A DNA stretch of 40,591 nt from [Clostridium] aminophilum (GTDB lineage Bacteria; Bacillota; Clostridia; Lachnospirales; Lachnospiraceae): assembly GCF_900101295.1 (NCBI RefSeq), contig NZ_FOIL01000001.1, forward strand, positions 1-40,591, written 5' to 3'. The number at the start of each line of letters is the position of its first letter. The first letter of the stretch is position 1. Under the pieces are notes generated by a model. That model saw only the letters and a program-made list of their open reading frames with translations, made no database searches and was not told the DNA's origin. This document shows, one piece after another, positions 24,138-32,725 of the stretch. The translations under genes and the position numbers were made by a program.

Positions 24138-25286
24138 TCAGGAATTCATTGCCTGGTCAAGATCCGCGATCAGATCCTCCGCATTTTCAATTCCGGTGCT
24201 GATCCGCAGGAATGTGTCGTTGATGCCCAGTTTTTCACGCTGCGCCTTCGGGACGTCTTCATGTGTCTGAAGCATCGGATAGGTAATGAGAGACTCAATG
24301 CCGCCGAGACTCTCTGCGAAGGTGATCAGCTGAACATTCAGCAGAGTTTTTCGGGCGGTCTCCTCGGAATCCACATGAAAAGAGATCATGCCGCCAAATC
24401 CTCTTGCCTGCCTGCAGTGGATGTCATGACCCGGATGGTCCTCCAGGCCGGTATAATAGACCTGTTTCACGCACGGCTGTTCGCGGAGCCATTTGGCGAT
24501 CGCAAGGGCGTTTTCCTGCTGGCGTTCCAGGCGAACAGGCAGCGTCTTCAGACCGCGAAGGCACAGATAACTGTCAAACGGAGACAGCGTGTAACCGGTT
24601 GTCTTATAGATGAATCGGACGCGCTCGGCCAGCTCCGGGGATTTTGTGCATACGAATCCGGCGAGAACATCATTGTGGCCGCTCAGATACTTGGTTCCGC
24701 TGTGGACAATGATGTCGGCACCGAGATCAAACGGTGTCTGGAAATAAGGCGTCAGAAAGGTATTGTCCACGATGAGGAGAAGGCGGTGGCGGTCCGCAAT
24801 CTCCCGCATTGCGCGGAGATCCGTCACCTGCATGGTCGGATTGCTCGGCGTTTCAATGTAGAGTGCGCGGGTTTCCGGACGGATGGCCGCCTCCGTGGCA
24901 GCAGGATCGGCAGTGTTGACAAAGGAAAAGTTCAGACCGTGCGGTCTTCCGATGTTGTCGAAGAGACGGAAGGAGCCGCCGTAGAGATCCTCGGAGCAGA
25001 CAAAATGGTCTCCGATGGAAAACAGATCCAGAACGATGGAGACGGCCGCCATGCCGGAAGAGGTGGCAACCGTATCCGCCGCTCCCTCCAGAGAAGAAAG
25101 GATTTCTTCCAGATCGCTTCGTGTCGGGTTGCTGACGCGGCTGTAGCTGTAACTTGAAAAGTCACCAATTCGCTCATGACCGAAGGCAGATGCCAGAAAG
25201 ATCGGTGTCGGGATCGAGCGGTAAGGGTGCTCTGTTACATTGGATCTGTCGCCGTAAATACATCGTGTCTCAAAATGATATGCCAT
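24138..25286 (-). CDS. Cys/Met metabolism PLP enzyme (cystathionine gamma-synthase/lyase family)
   Basis: The 382-residue enzyme has the family's ordered motifs: TRCIYGDRSNVTEHPYRSIPTP cut short here as the N-terminal PLP-phosphate region, YSYSRVSNPTR, ATSSGMAAVSIVLDLF, YIETPSNPTMQVTDL, VDNTFLTPYFQTPFDLGAD, HSGTKYLSGHNDVLAG with the PLP lysine, and ESLGGIESLITYP near the C terminus. Members make cystathionine or homocysteine from activated homoserine, or split cystathionine or methionine; sequence reading alone does not separate these. With the neighbouring beta-lyase-like gene, cystathionine gamma-synthase is the likeliest role. AGGAGG lies 7-8 nt before the start at 25286. Confidence 0.88.
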   Translation of the reverse strand: MAYHFETRCIYGDRSNVTEHPYRSIPTPIFLASAFGHERIGDFSSYSYSRVSNPTRSDLEEILSSLEGAADTVATSSGMAAVSIVLDLFSIGDHFVCSEDLYGGSFRLFDNIGRPHGLNFSFVNTADPAATEAAIRPETRALYIETPSNPTMQVTDLRAMREIADRHRLLLIVDNTFLTPYFQTPFDLGADIIVHSGTKYLSGHNDVLAGFVCTKSPELAERVRFIYKTTGYTLSPFDSYLCLRGLKTLPVRLERQQENALAIAKWLREQPCVKQVYYTGLEDHPGHDIHCRQARGFGGMISFHVDSEETARKTLLNVQLITFAESLGGIESLITYPMLQTHEDVPKAQREKLGINDTFLRISTGIENAEDLIADLDQAMNS

Positions 25287-25587
25287 GCTGTCTCCTCCTG
25301 ACTTCACCGGTTGCGGTGTTTTGCGGAATCCATCGGAACGGCGCGGTCAGCAGACCAGAGAGTCTGTCCGTGGGAAGCCGGGAGACTTCCGGGATACCGG
25401 TGGAATATTTGAAAAAGGAATCACTATAATAACTATAAATATAATAGGTAATATATAATTGCTATGATTGTATTTGATTCATTACCATTCGTCAAGGAGA
25501 AATATCCCGATCCCGGGATTGGGGATGGGACGCAAATCGTTGCTTTCGTATGTGTAAAACAAAAAATTACATCATTTAAAAAAAAGC
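25287..25587. other. Intergenic stretch without a recognised gene
   Basis: This stretch holds the leader of the minus-strand PLP gene and then an AT-rich segment (25420-25460) in which a minus-strand promoter is likely but not precisely placed. I looked for a SAM riboswitch or T-box leader for the PLP gene and saw neither the conserved core nor a matching terminator. A short palindrome ATCCCGGGAT lies near 25510. Confidence 0.5.
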
Positions 25588-25615
25588 TTGACACTTTTTC
25601 GCAGAGTGATATAAT
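25588..25615 (+). promoter_or_regulatory. Promoter of tRNA-Gln(CTG)
   Basis: A consensus TTGACA (25588-25593) is followed after 16 nt by TATAAT (25610-25615), 43 nt before the tRNA. Confidence 0.85.
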
Positions 25616-25658
25616 AACTTCTGCAGTCGGGTGACACACCCACTGCGAAACAGAAGAT

Positions 25659-25731
25659 TGGGCTATAGCCAAATGGTAAGGCAGCGGACTCTGACTCCGT
25701 CATTGTGAAGGTTCGAATCCTTCTAGCCCAG
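25659..25731 (+). tRNA. tRNA-Gln (anticodon CTG)
   Basis: Acceptor TGGGCTA pairs with TAGCCCA (25724-25730), discriminator G at 25731; anticodon stem GCGGA/TCCGT surrounds CTCTGAC with anticodon CTG; the T-loop is GTTCGAATC. The unusual 5' T-A first pair is typical of bacterial tRNA-Gln. CCA is not encoded. MnmA, which thiolates the UUG-decoding tRNA-Gln isoacceptor, is encoded earlier in the window, but this CTG tRNA is not its target. Confidence 0.96.
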
Positions 25732-25736
25732 TGAGA

Positions 25737-25766
25737 GCCTCGGGATACAGTCCCGGGGCCTTTTTT
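25737..25766 (+). terminator. Terminator after tRNA-Gln
   Basis: GCCTCGGGA (25737-25745) pairs with TCCCGGGGC (25751-25759), one G-U pair, followed by CTTTTTT. The next gene starts 29 nt later, so it either has a promoter inside this region or depends on readthrough. Confidence 0.85.
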
Positions 25767-25794
25767 GCAATAACAGTTGAATTGAGGTTGGTCG

Positions 25795-27042
25795 ATGAAA
25801 TCAATTACAGTAGAAGAGTTGGAGAAGATTCCGGCAGAGATGCGGACGATCGTGGATGTACGCAAGCCGGATGAATATGCGCGCGGAACCATGCCGGGTG
25901 CGGTCAACATTCCTATGGAGGAATTCTGGGACCGGAAGGACGGGATAGACCGGGATAAACCGGTGTACGTTCTCTGCCACACCGGACAGATGAGCACAAG
26001 CGTGACCGAGCTCCTCGAAGATGATGGATACGATTCTTTCAATGTGGAAGGGGGCTGGCGGTCCTGGCTCCGACTTCTTTTGAAACGGGAAGTTGAAAAA
26101 GAGGAACGGGAAGCGCTGACTGCGAGGGCGGCGGCGATCGAAAAGAGCATTATCACGACCTACCGTCGTGGAATCTGGCGTCAGTTCACCAAAGCGGTCC
26201 ATGATTTCGAACTGATCAAAGAGGGCGACAGGATCGCGGTCTGCATTTCCGGCGGAAAAGATTCCATGCTGCTGGCAAAACTGATGCAGGAACTGCAGAG
26301 ACACGGAAAAGTGCATTTTGACCTTGTCTTTTTGTGCATGAATCCGGGTTACAATGAGGAAAACTGGTCCATCGTGCAGAACAACGCGAAGATCATGGGG
26401 ATTCCGCTGACTACCTTTGATTCAGAGATTTTCGATATCGTTGCGGATATTCCGAAGAGCCCCTGCTATCTCTGCGCGAGAATGCGCCGCGGTTATCTCT
26501 ATTCGAGGGCAAAAGAACTCGGATGCAATAAGATCGCCCTCGGACATCATTTTGATGATGTGGTGGAGACTGTTCTCATGGGAATGCTGTTTGCCGGCAA
26601 ATTTGAGACGATGATGCCGAAGCTTCACAGCAAAAACTTTGAGGGAATGGAGCTGATCCGACCGCTGTATTTTGTGCATGAGCATGATATCAAAGCGTGG
26701 AGAGATCACAATAACCTTCATTTTATCCAGTGCGCGTGCCGGTTCACCGAAAACTGTGCTACCTGCGGCGGAGCAAAGGGATCCAGAAGAGACGACATGA
26801 AGGAACTGGTTGCGGAACTTCGCAAAAAAGACCCGAATGTCGACCGCAACATCTTCCATGCCACCACCAATGTCAGCCTGAAGACTATGATCGGTTATCA
26901 TACGGACGAGTGGGAGTATAATTTCCTGGATGACTACGATGAGAAAGACGCAGTGAAACCGGGCTTTTCGGTCCGAGAGGATGCCGTGGATGAGATCCGG
27001 AAGGCATCGGTGTGCAGAACCGATGGTCCGAACGCAGGATAA
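25795..27042 (+). CDS. Rhodanese-TtcA-like fusion, predicted tRNA thiolation enzyme
   Basis: The 415-residue protein fuses a rhodanese domain (1-105; active-site loop CHTGQMS with C61, able to hold a persulfide) to a PP-loop ATPase of the TtcA/TilS family (about 120-400). The ATPase has CISGGKDSMLLAKL (PP-loop from S152), CYLCARMRRG, LGHHFDDVVETVLMG and CACRFTENCATCGG, so cysteines for an Fe-S cluster or sulfur relay are present. TtcA makes 2-thiocytidine at position 32 of some tRNAs; fusion to a sulfurtransferase suggests direct sulfur delivery. GAGGT lies 8 nt before ATG 25795. The tRNA-Gln gene just upstream may be coincidence. Confidence 0.85.
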   Translation: MKSITVEELEKIPAEMRTIVDVRKPDEYARGTMPGAVNIPMEEFWDRKDGIDRDKPVYVLCHTGQMSTSVTELLEDDGYDSFNVEGGWRSWLRLLLKREVEKEEREALTARAAAIEKSIITTYRRGIWRQFTKAVHDFELIKEGDRIAVCISGGKDSMLLAKLMQELQRHGKVHFDLVFLCMNPGYNEENWSIVQNNAKIMGIPLTTFDSEIFDIVADIPKSPCYLCARMRRGYLYSRAKELGCNKIALGHHFDDVVETVLMGMLFAGKFETMMPKLHSKNFEGMELIRPLYFVHEHDIKAWRDHNNLHFIQCACRFTENCATCGGAKGSRRDDMKELVAELRKKDPNVDRNIFHATTNVSLKTMIGYHTDEWEYNFLDDYDEKDAVKPGFSVREDAVDEIRKASVCRTDGPNAG

Positions 27043-27217
27043 GCCAAATGTTTCGGCACGGGATAACGCTTGGACCAGCGTTTCCCTGATAAAAAAACAG
27101 AAATTCTGAAAATCATCAGATCAGGCTTTATGGAGACAGGATGCCGCAGACCATGAAATAAACAGGGGATATGCGGCAGAGCGATGACAGTGTCCGCTTA
27201 AGGACAGGGAGGTTCCC

Positions 27218-29212
27218 ATGGATCATTTTGTTCTGCACTCGGATTTTTCGCCGACCGGAGATCAGCCGCAGGCGATTGATGCACTGGTAGAAGGATTCAA
27301 AGAAGGAAATCAGGCCCAGACCCTTCTGGGCGTCACCGGTTCCGGAAAGACCTTCACCATGGCCAATGTGATCGCCCGGCTGAACAAGCCGACGCTCATC
27401 ATTGCCCACAACAAGACGCTTGCAGCGCAGCTCTACAGCGAGTTTAAGGAATTCTTCCCGGAAAACGCGGTGGAGTATTTTGTGTCCTACTACGATTACT
27501 ATCAGCCGGAGGCATACATCCCGCAGACGGATACTTATATCGAGAAAGACTCCGCCATCAACGATGAGATCGACCGGCTGCGTCATTCAGCCACCAGTGC
27601 GCTCTCGGAGAGAAATGATGTCATTATCGTTGCTTCTGTCTCCTGTATTTACGGTCTCGGTTCGCCGATCGACTATAAGAAGATGGTGGTTTCTCTGCGG
27701 CCGGGCATGGAAAAGGACCGGGATGAGGTCATCACAAAGCTGATCGAGATTCAGTACAGCCGAAATGACATGGACTTTAAGCGCGGAAGCTTCCGCGTCC
27801 GCGGCGACACTATCGAGGTGTATCCGGCATATTCCGCCGGCGAAGCGTACCGGATCGAATTCTTCGGCGATGAGGTGGAACGGATTGCAGCGATCGATTC
27901 CACGACGGGTGAGATAAAGTCTCTTCTTCAGCATGTGGCGATCTTTCCGGCCTCCCATTATGTCGTACCTCACGATCAGATGATGCGGGCGACGGAAAAC
28001 ATATTGGAGGAGATGAAAGAGCAGGTCACATTTTTCAAGAGTGAGGACAAGCTCATCGAAGCCCAGAGAATTGCCGAGAGAACGAATTTCGACGTTGAAA
28101 TGATGCGCGAAACCGGGTTCTGCTCCGGCATCGAGAACTACACCCGCCAGCTGAATTTCGGAAAGGCGGGGGACCCGCCGTGCACGCTGATCGACTATTT
28201 CCCGGATGAATTCCTGACGATCATCGACGAGTCGCACATCACCATCCCACAGATCGGCGCCATGTACAACGGCGACCGCTCCCGCAAGAGCGTTCTCGTA
28301 AAATACGGATTCCGTCTTCCGTCCGCACTGGACAACCGACCGCTGAACTTTGAGGAGTGGGAAGGGAAGATCGATCAGATCCTGTTCTGCTCCGCCACGC
28401 CGGCGCAGTATGAGGCCGATCACGAGCTTCTCCGGACCGAACAGCTTATCCGACCGACGGGACTTCTGGATCCGGAAATCGAAGTCCGCCCGACCAAGGG
28501 ACAGATCGATGATCTTCTCGGGGAGATCCGGAAGGAAACCGACCATCACAATAAAGTTCTGGTCACGACACTCACGAAGCGCATGGCGGAAGACTTCACC
28601 GATTATCTGCGGGAAGCCGGCGTGCGCGTGAAATATCTCCACTCGGACATCGCCGCCCTGGAACGCGCCGAGATCATCCGGGACATGCGAATGGATGTCT
28701 TTGATGTTCTGGTCGGCATCAACCTTCTGCGGGAAGGTCTGGATATTCCGGAGATCACACTGGTGGCGATTCTTGACGCGGACAAGGAGGGATTCCTCCG
28801 TTCCGAGACATCGCTCATTCAGACGGTGGGCCGTGCTGCCCGAAATGCCGACGGCCACGTCATCATGTACGCGGATTCCATCACGGATTCCATGCGGCGT
28901 GCGATTGAGGAGACCGAGCGTCGGCGCAGGATTCAGAAACAATACAATGAAGAGCACGGTATCACGCCAACCACGATCCGCAAGGCCGTGCGCGACCTGA
29001 TCACGATCTCGCAGGCGGCGGACGGCATCACGAACCGTGTCGAGAAAGATCCGGAGAGCATGAGTGCAGACGAACTGAAGAAACTCGCCGACAAGCTCAC
29101 CAAAAAGATGCGTCAGGCAGCGGCGGAACTCAATTTCGAGGAGGCCGCCGCCCTTCGCGACCGTATCGTCGAGATCAAGAAAGTGCTGCTGGATCTAGAA
29201 AACGGCGGTTGA
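27218..29212 (+). CDS. uvrB: Excinuclease ABC subunit UvrB
   Basis: UvrB is the damage-verifying helicase-like subunit of nucleotide excision repair, loaded by UvrA and binding UvrC. The 664-residue protein has the complete set: [11 protein letters not shown], Walker A GVTGSGKT (about 38-45), the beta-hairpin region [36 protein letters not shown] box ([20 protein letters not shown]), [15 protein letters not shown], helicase motifs V and VI ([22 protein letters not shown]) and the C-terminal UVR domain. GGGAGG precedes ATG 27218. No LexA-type box was recognised in the 175-nt upstream gap. Confidence 0.98.
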   Translation: MDHFVLHSDFSPTGDQPQAIDALVEGFKEGNQAQTLLGVTGSGKTFTMANVIARLNKPTLIIAHNKTLAAQLYSEFKEFFPENAVEYFVSYYDYYQPEAYIPQTDTYIEKDSAINDEIDRLRHSATSALSERNDVIIVASVSCIYGLGSPIDYKKMVVSLRPGMEKDRDEVITKLIEIQYSRNDMDFKRGSFRVRGDTIEVYPAYSAGEAYRIEFFGDEVERIAAIDSTTGEIKSLLQHVAIFPASHYVVPHDQMMRATENILEEMKEQVTFFKSEDKLIEAQRIAERTNFDVEMMRETGFCSGIENYTRQLNFGKAGDPPCTLIDYFPDEFLTIIDESHITIPQIGAMYNGDRSRKSVLVKYGFRLPSALDNRPLNFEEWEGKIDQILFCSATPAQYEADHELLRTEQLIRPTGLLDPEIEVRPTKGQIDDLLGEIRKETDHHNKVLVTTLTKRMAEDFTDYLREAGVRVKYLHSDIAALERAEIIRDMRMDVFDVLVGINLLREGLDIPEITLVAILDADKEGFLRSETSLIQTVGRAARNADGHVIMYADSITDSMRRAIEETERRRRIQKQYNEEHGITPTTIRKAVRDLITISQAADGITNRVEKDPESMSADELKKLADKLTKKMRQAAAELNFEEAAALRDRIVEIKKVLLDLENGG

Positions 29213-29263
29213 TCATGCGACAGCGCCGGAACGGAAGCAACGGAATACAATGGTGACTGGGAA

Positions 29264-29306
29264 CAGCTCTGCTCGCATTGGATATGATGCGGCAGAGCTG
29301 CTTTTT
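29264..29306 (+). terminator. Terminator of uvrB
   Basis: CAGCTCTGC (29264-29272) pairs with GCAGAGCTG (29292-29300), with an inner CGCAT/ATGCG stem, followed by CTTTTT. It lies 51 nt after the uvrB stop, before the convergent DUF5688-like gene. Confidence 0.85.
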
Positions 29307-29369
29307 CGACCGTTGAATTTCGTACAGCACTGTTCCAGCTGCCGGAACTATTGCGGTATTGCAGATCGG

Positions 29370-30299
29370 TCAGGCAACCGCGCACGGCGTCATCCGCGAG
29401 AAATCCAGCGACTGTGCCGGAAGCTCCGGGCAGGTCGGTGCGGAGATCGTATTGTCCTCCCGGTGGAAGAGATAATGATGATCGGAAAGCCGCTCTTCCG
29501 GCGAAACCTGTGTGGAATTGATCTCGCGGATCATCTTGTCCACGTCGCTGAGGTTCATTACCATTGAACTTGGCAGAAGAAGGATTTCGTGAATGCTCGA
29601 CGGCAGAATCATGAGATCCTCGCCGATAGAGTCTGCGAAATTCTTCAGGAGATCCGGGTACAGGATGGTGGCCGCACCGGATGCGGCCCATGGATTCGCC
29701 AGCACGTAGAGAGGAAGCGGATCGGCGACATTTTCAAAGTGAAGTTCCTCATCCATGGAGCGGAGCGTCGGCGGAAAAAGCCGCACCGTGTTTTCCAATG
29801 CAAGCTGCATCAATTCTTCTTCCGTGATGTTGAAATTCTGCAGATGACTCCGGTGAAGAACCGCCGTCATCCGCCGGTCTTCGTGCTCTCCGAGACAGAG
29901 ATACGGAATGATGGAAAAATCCAGAAAATCAATGTGCGGAACATCTGCCAGAAACTCGGTGTTGCGGTCGCGGCTGACCAGACGAAGACAGGTATTGGTC
30001 CGAATGGTGTTCTCGCTGGTCAGGTCCGGGATGGATACCGGAAGCGGCGCCGGAGTCTCTTCCGCAGTCTGTACGATCCGGTCAGCCAGCTCATCAACGG
30101 ATATTCCGTCTTCGCAGAGCGGATACAGCGGGGTAAGATACACGGTCGGAGAAATGCTGCAGCCCGGTGTCAGAAAAGACAGGCCGTCCAACCGGCAGCC
30201 GTTGTTCTTGAGGACCTGAATCGGCCGGACTTCACAGCGGTCTTTCATGCGGTCCGAGACGAGGGACAATAAAGTATCGAGAAAGAATTCGTATTTCAT
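29370..30299 (-). CDS. DUF5688-like protein of unknown function
   Basis: The 309-codon frame encodes a soluble acidic protein without signal peptide or membrane helix. Its layout (an N-terminal helix MKYEFFLDTLLSLVSDRM, VLKNNGCRLDGLSFL, SPTVYLTPLYPLCEDG, and a central LYVLANPWAASGAATILYPDLLKNFA) resembles DUF5688 proteins, common in multiple copies in Lachnospiraceae, often near surface or phage-like genes, with no established role. The start at 30299 is preferred because GGAGGT lies just upstream; the frame extends 48 codons further but that part is translated 36-bp repeat. Confidence 0.75.
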   Translation of the reverse strand: MKYEFFLDTLLSLVSDRMKDRCEVRPIQVLKNNGCRLDGLSFLTPGCSISPTVYLTPLYPLCEDGISVDELADRIVQTAEETPAPLPVSIPDLTSENTIRTNTCLRLVSRDRNTEFLADVPHIDFLDFSIIPYLCLGEHEDRRMTAVLHRSHLQNFNITEEELMQLALENTVRLFPPTLRSMDEELHFENVADPLPLYVLANPWAASGAATILYPDLLKNFADSIGEDLMILPSSIHEILLLPSSMVMNLSDVDKMIREINSTQVSPEERLSDHHYLFHREDNTISAPTCPELPAQSLDFSRMTPCAVA

Positions 30300-30329
30300 A
30301 GATGAACCTCCAAAGACAGGAAGCAAGGC

Positions 30330-30430
30330 GCGTGCAGATCGGGGGCACGCGAGAGAAACGTGTGATACGTGCAGATCGGGGCACGCGAAAGAAACGTGTG
30401 ATACGTGCAGATCGGGGCACGCGAAAGAAT
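30330..30430. repeat. 36-bp tandem repeat, about 2.7 copies
   Basis: Units start at 30330 (37 nt), 30367 (36 nt) and 30403 (partial, about 28 nt). Each holds CGTGC...GCACG, a 5-bp hairpin around AGATCGGG. The array lies 31 nt upstream of the DUF5688-like start codon, inside its probable leader. There are no spacers, so this is not a CRISPR array. Confidence 0.85.
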
Positions 30431-30706
30431 GTGCGACGCGCACAGGTTTGAGTGCGCGGAAGAAAACGCGGCATAACTGCCACCGGCAGGCGCGGAACGG
30501 TGCCGGATATTCTAACTATATCATCCGGATGAGAGAAGTCAATGTGTAAGGCGAACGATGTTTGATACCTGAAAACAACCGGAAATGCGTTGCAGAAAAT
30601 AGATTCGCGACGGACACAAAAATATATACAATTCAAATAAATTGTTTAAATATAATTATCACAACAACAAGTAGATAGAAAATCGAAAAAATATTTGAAA
30701 AAAGTA

Positions 30707-30735
30707 TTGACAAATGAAAGCGCATTCGATATACT
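30707..30735 (+). promoter_or_regulatory. Orphan promoter with cre-like operator
   Basis: TTGACA (30707-30712) and TATACT (30730-30735) are exactly 17 nt apart. The spacer contains ATGAAAGCGCATTCG, which matches the CcpA/LacI-family cre consensus WTGNAANCGNWNNCW at all but the last position. No intact gene follows; the next 740 nt are decayed or non-coding. Confidence 0.55.
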
Positions 30736-31183
30736 TAGGTCAAGATAAGAGTTGATAGCAAACAACCATACTAAAAAAGAAAGGATGTGAGTCCGAAGTA
30801 CAGGAAAGTTCGTCTTACCTAAAAACATTGTTTATAACGGTCAGGTAGAAAACCCAGAAGTTGGAAAAGGACAGATGGAAGAAGAGTAAAAATATTTCGT
30901 TAAAATATATTTACATAGATCGACCAATATAAACAAAAAAGGATAAGACAAGGTCAACAACTCCAGCAGACAGGAAGAAGAACACCGAACAATTCCAGGC
31001 ATTGAATACTGAACAGGATTCGGTTCATTAATATGACGAGAAAGTATTAGTGGGAAGAAGCGATTCAGAGCAATCCGGAAAGTAAATAAATCGAAAGTTC
31101 GGCGATGTGGATAAAGGAGTTGCGAAGAGAAAACTGAATACAGCAAATTCTACGAGGTACAGACCATTGGATAATGTAGAACG
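30736..31183. other. AT-rich decayed region upstream of the IS110 element
   Basis: No intact gene is visible. A short frame without a start codon (about 30795-30889) reads FVLPKNIVYNGQVENPEVG and stops; it may be the remnant of a gene once driven by the orphan promoter, but I do not recognise it. The 101-residue minus-strand frame at 30841-31146 lacks a ribosome site and a recognisable domain and is not counted as a gene. Confidence 0.45.
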
Positions 31184-31225
31184 ATAGGGTATCGATAATT
31201 GTAAAGAAAGTTATCGATACCCTAT
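31184..31225. repeat. Perfect 15-bp inverted repeat at the left edge of the IS110 region
   Basis: ATAGGGTATCGATAA (31184-31198) and TTATCGATACCCTAT (31211-31225) flank a 12-nt loop. It lies about 12 nt left of the structured IS110 leader. It may be an old terminator or the palindromic target of the element. Confidence 0.7.
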
Positions 31226-31237
31226 TTAGTACCATAA

Positions 31238-31466
31238 AAGTGTAGTTGTTAGAGAGTAATTAACTCTGACATCTGCACTTATTTTTTTATAATAAGGGGA
31301 GTAATTGGTCTGACGTTGCCTTATTTGGATTACAGCATCCGTCAAAAAAACCGTTAACCAACCCCTTATTATAAGCATTCGATTAAGCAGGTTGGGATCA
31401 ACTCCCGCGTAACGAACTAAACTGAGTGGTAATAAGTGTGGTTGTAACAATTACTAATACCAGTTT
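31238..31466 (+). ncRNA. Candidate IS110 bridge RNA
   Basis: Three stem-loops follow each other. (1) AAGTGTAG (31238) with CTGCACTT (31273), enclosing AGAGT/ACTCT. (2) TTATAATAAGGGG (31287-31299) with CCCCTTATTATAA (31362-31374), then TTGGT/ACCAA and TGACG/CGTCA, leaving a 24-nt internal loop at 31316-31339. (3) AAACT (31419) with AGTTT (31462) and GGTA/TACC around another loop. A 5' stem-loop followed by target-binding and donor-binding loops is the known layout of IS110-type bridge RNAs, located between the left end and the transposase start. The specific pairing with target and donor has not been shown. Confidence 0.6.
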
Positions 31467-31479
31467 GAGGAGGTAAAGG

Positions 31480-32682
31480 ATGATAAGCGTTGGAATTGAT
31501 GTTTCAAAAGGAAAAAGTACAGTCTGTATTCTTAAACCTTATGGAGAGATTGTATGCAGCCCATTTGAAGTGCTCCATGTAGAGAAGGAACTTGAAGGCC
31601 TTGATGACTTACTGAGGAAATTGGATGGTGAAATACGGGTGGTAATGGAAGCCACTGGTATTTATCACTTACCCATGATGACTTTCCTTGAAGAGAAGGG
31701 GTATTTCGTGTCTGTGGTCAATCCTTTTGCGATGAAAGAATTTGCAAAGGACAATAACATCAGAGGTGCAAAGACAGACAAGTTGGACTCCACCATGATT
31801 GCTAATTATGGCATAGAAAAATGGTTCAAGCTTCAAAGGCATTCGGGAGATGAAGAAGTTTATGCCGAGCTCAAGCTCCTAGGCCGTCGATACCGATACT
31901 ACATGGAAATTCATGTAAAAGCATTGCAGGAATTAACACATATTCTGGATTATACAATGCCTGGTATAAAGAAACTGTTCAACAGTTGGGACGAAGGCAG
32001 TGGAAAGGATAAGCTGAGTGATTTTGTGGAGCGTTTCTGGCACTTTGACATAATCTTAGAACAAGATCTTGAGGATTTTGTAGAGACATATATCACATGG
32101 GCTGAAGAAAAGAAATACCATCGAAGCAGATCAAAGGCTGAGGCAGTCTATAATCTGGCGTCCGATGGCATCACCACATTATCTTCCGGTACCCCATCGA
32201 CCAAAATGTTGGTACAGGAAGCCATTTCAGTATTAAGAGCTGTGGACAACTCTCTATCTCGTATCATATCACGAATGAAAGAGCTTGCGAAGTCCTTGCC
32301 GGAATACCCAACAGTACGGGCGATGGGCGGCGTAGGCGATATTCTTGCTCCTAAACTTATTGCAGAGATAGGAGATGTTCGACGACTACATAGTGCAAAA
32401 GCGCTTATAGCGTGGGCCGGAATAGATCCACCACCTTATGAATCTGGGAAGTTTATTGGCTCCAAACGAAAAATAACAAAGCGTGGATCATCAACCCTTA
32501 GAAAAGTCGGATATGAAGTAATGAGAGTCCTTAAAACCCATAAAGCCCCTAAGGATAGTGCCGTTTATAACTATATCCTGAAGAAAGAAAGTGAAGGAAA
32601 AGACAAAAAACTCGCAAAGATTGCTGGATTAAATAAGTTTTTGCGGATTTATTACGCAAGAGTGACGGCAGTATATCGTTAA
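31480..32682 (+). CDS. IS110-family transposase (DEDD recombinase)
   Basis: The 400-residue protein has the RuvC-like DEDD domain at the N terminus with D7 (VGIDVSKGKSTV), E57 (VVMEATGIYH), D100 and D103 (GAKTDKLDST), a coiled middle part, and the C-terminal Transposase_20 domain: RAMGGVGDILAPKLIAEIGD, AWAGIDPPPYESGKF and KRGSSTLRK, which holds the conserved serine (S337 or S338). All catalytic positions are present, so the enzyme looks intact. TTGAGGAGG precedes ATG 31480. It would recombine the element into sites chosen by the bridge RNA. Confidence 0.95.
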   Translation: MISVGIDVSKGKSTVCILKPYGEIVCSPFEVLHVEKELEGLDDLLRKLDGEIRVVMEATGIYHLPMMTFLEEKGYFVSVVNPFAMKEFAKDNNIRGAKTDKLDSTMIANYGIEKWFKLQRHSGDEEVYAELKLLGRRYRYYMEIHVKALQELTHILDYTMPGIKKLFNSWDEGSGKDKLSDFVERFWHFDIILEQDLEDFVETYITWAEEKKYHRSRSKAEAVYNLASDGITTLSSGTPSTKMLVQEAISVLRAVDNSLSRIISRMKELAKSLPEYPTVRAMGGVGDILAPKLIAEIGDVRRLHSAKALIAWAGIDPPPYESGKFIGSKRKITKRGSSTLRKVGYEVMRVLKTHKAPKDSAVYNYILKKESEGKDKKLAKIAGLNKFLRIYYARVTAVYR

Positions 32683-32700
32683 TTGAGAAACCTTCGAGTG

Positions 32701-32725
32701 GCCGGATGATTCTGCCGGCTTTATT
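32701..32725 (+). terminator. Weak terminator after the transposase gene
   Basis: GCCGG (32701-32705) pairs with CCGGC (32715-32719), followed by TTTATT. The stem is only 5 bp. The rest of the gap 32726-33011 is AT-rich and must contain the cas promoter; TTGTCA at 32853 is a possible -35 box but no convincing -10 partner was found. Confidence 0.45.

Noticed and set aside
25287-25440. A SAM riboswitch or T-box upstream of the transsulfuration gene
   Set aside because: Neither the conserved SAM-I core nor a T-box sequence with terminator was found on the minus strand.
27043-27217. A LexA/SOS box upstream of uvrB
   Set aside because: No GAAC-N4-GTTC-type site was seen in the gap; only a weak 6-bp hairpin near 27066.
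30330-30430. 36-bp repeats as a possible CRISPR array
   Set aside because: The units are directly joined without spacers and differ from the I-C repeat at 40555.
30795-30889. A short frame reading FVLPKNIVYNGQVENPEVG, faintly like the start of an iron-containing alcohol dehydrogenase
   Set aside because: There is no start codon and the likeness is too short to support a family.
30841-31146. A 101-residue minus-strand frame
   Set aside because: It has no ribosome site, no recognisable domain and lies in decayed AT-rich DNA.
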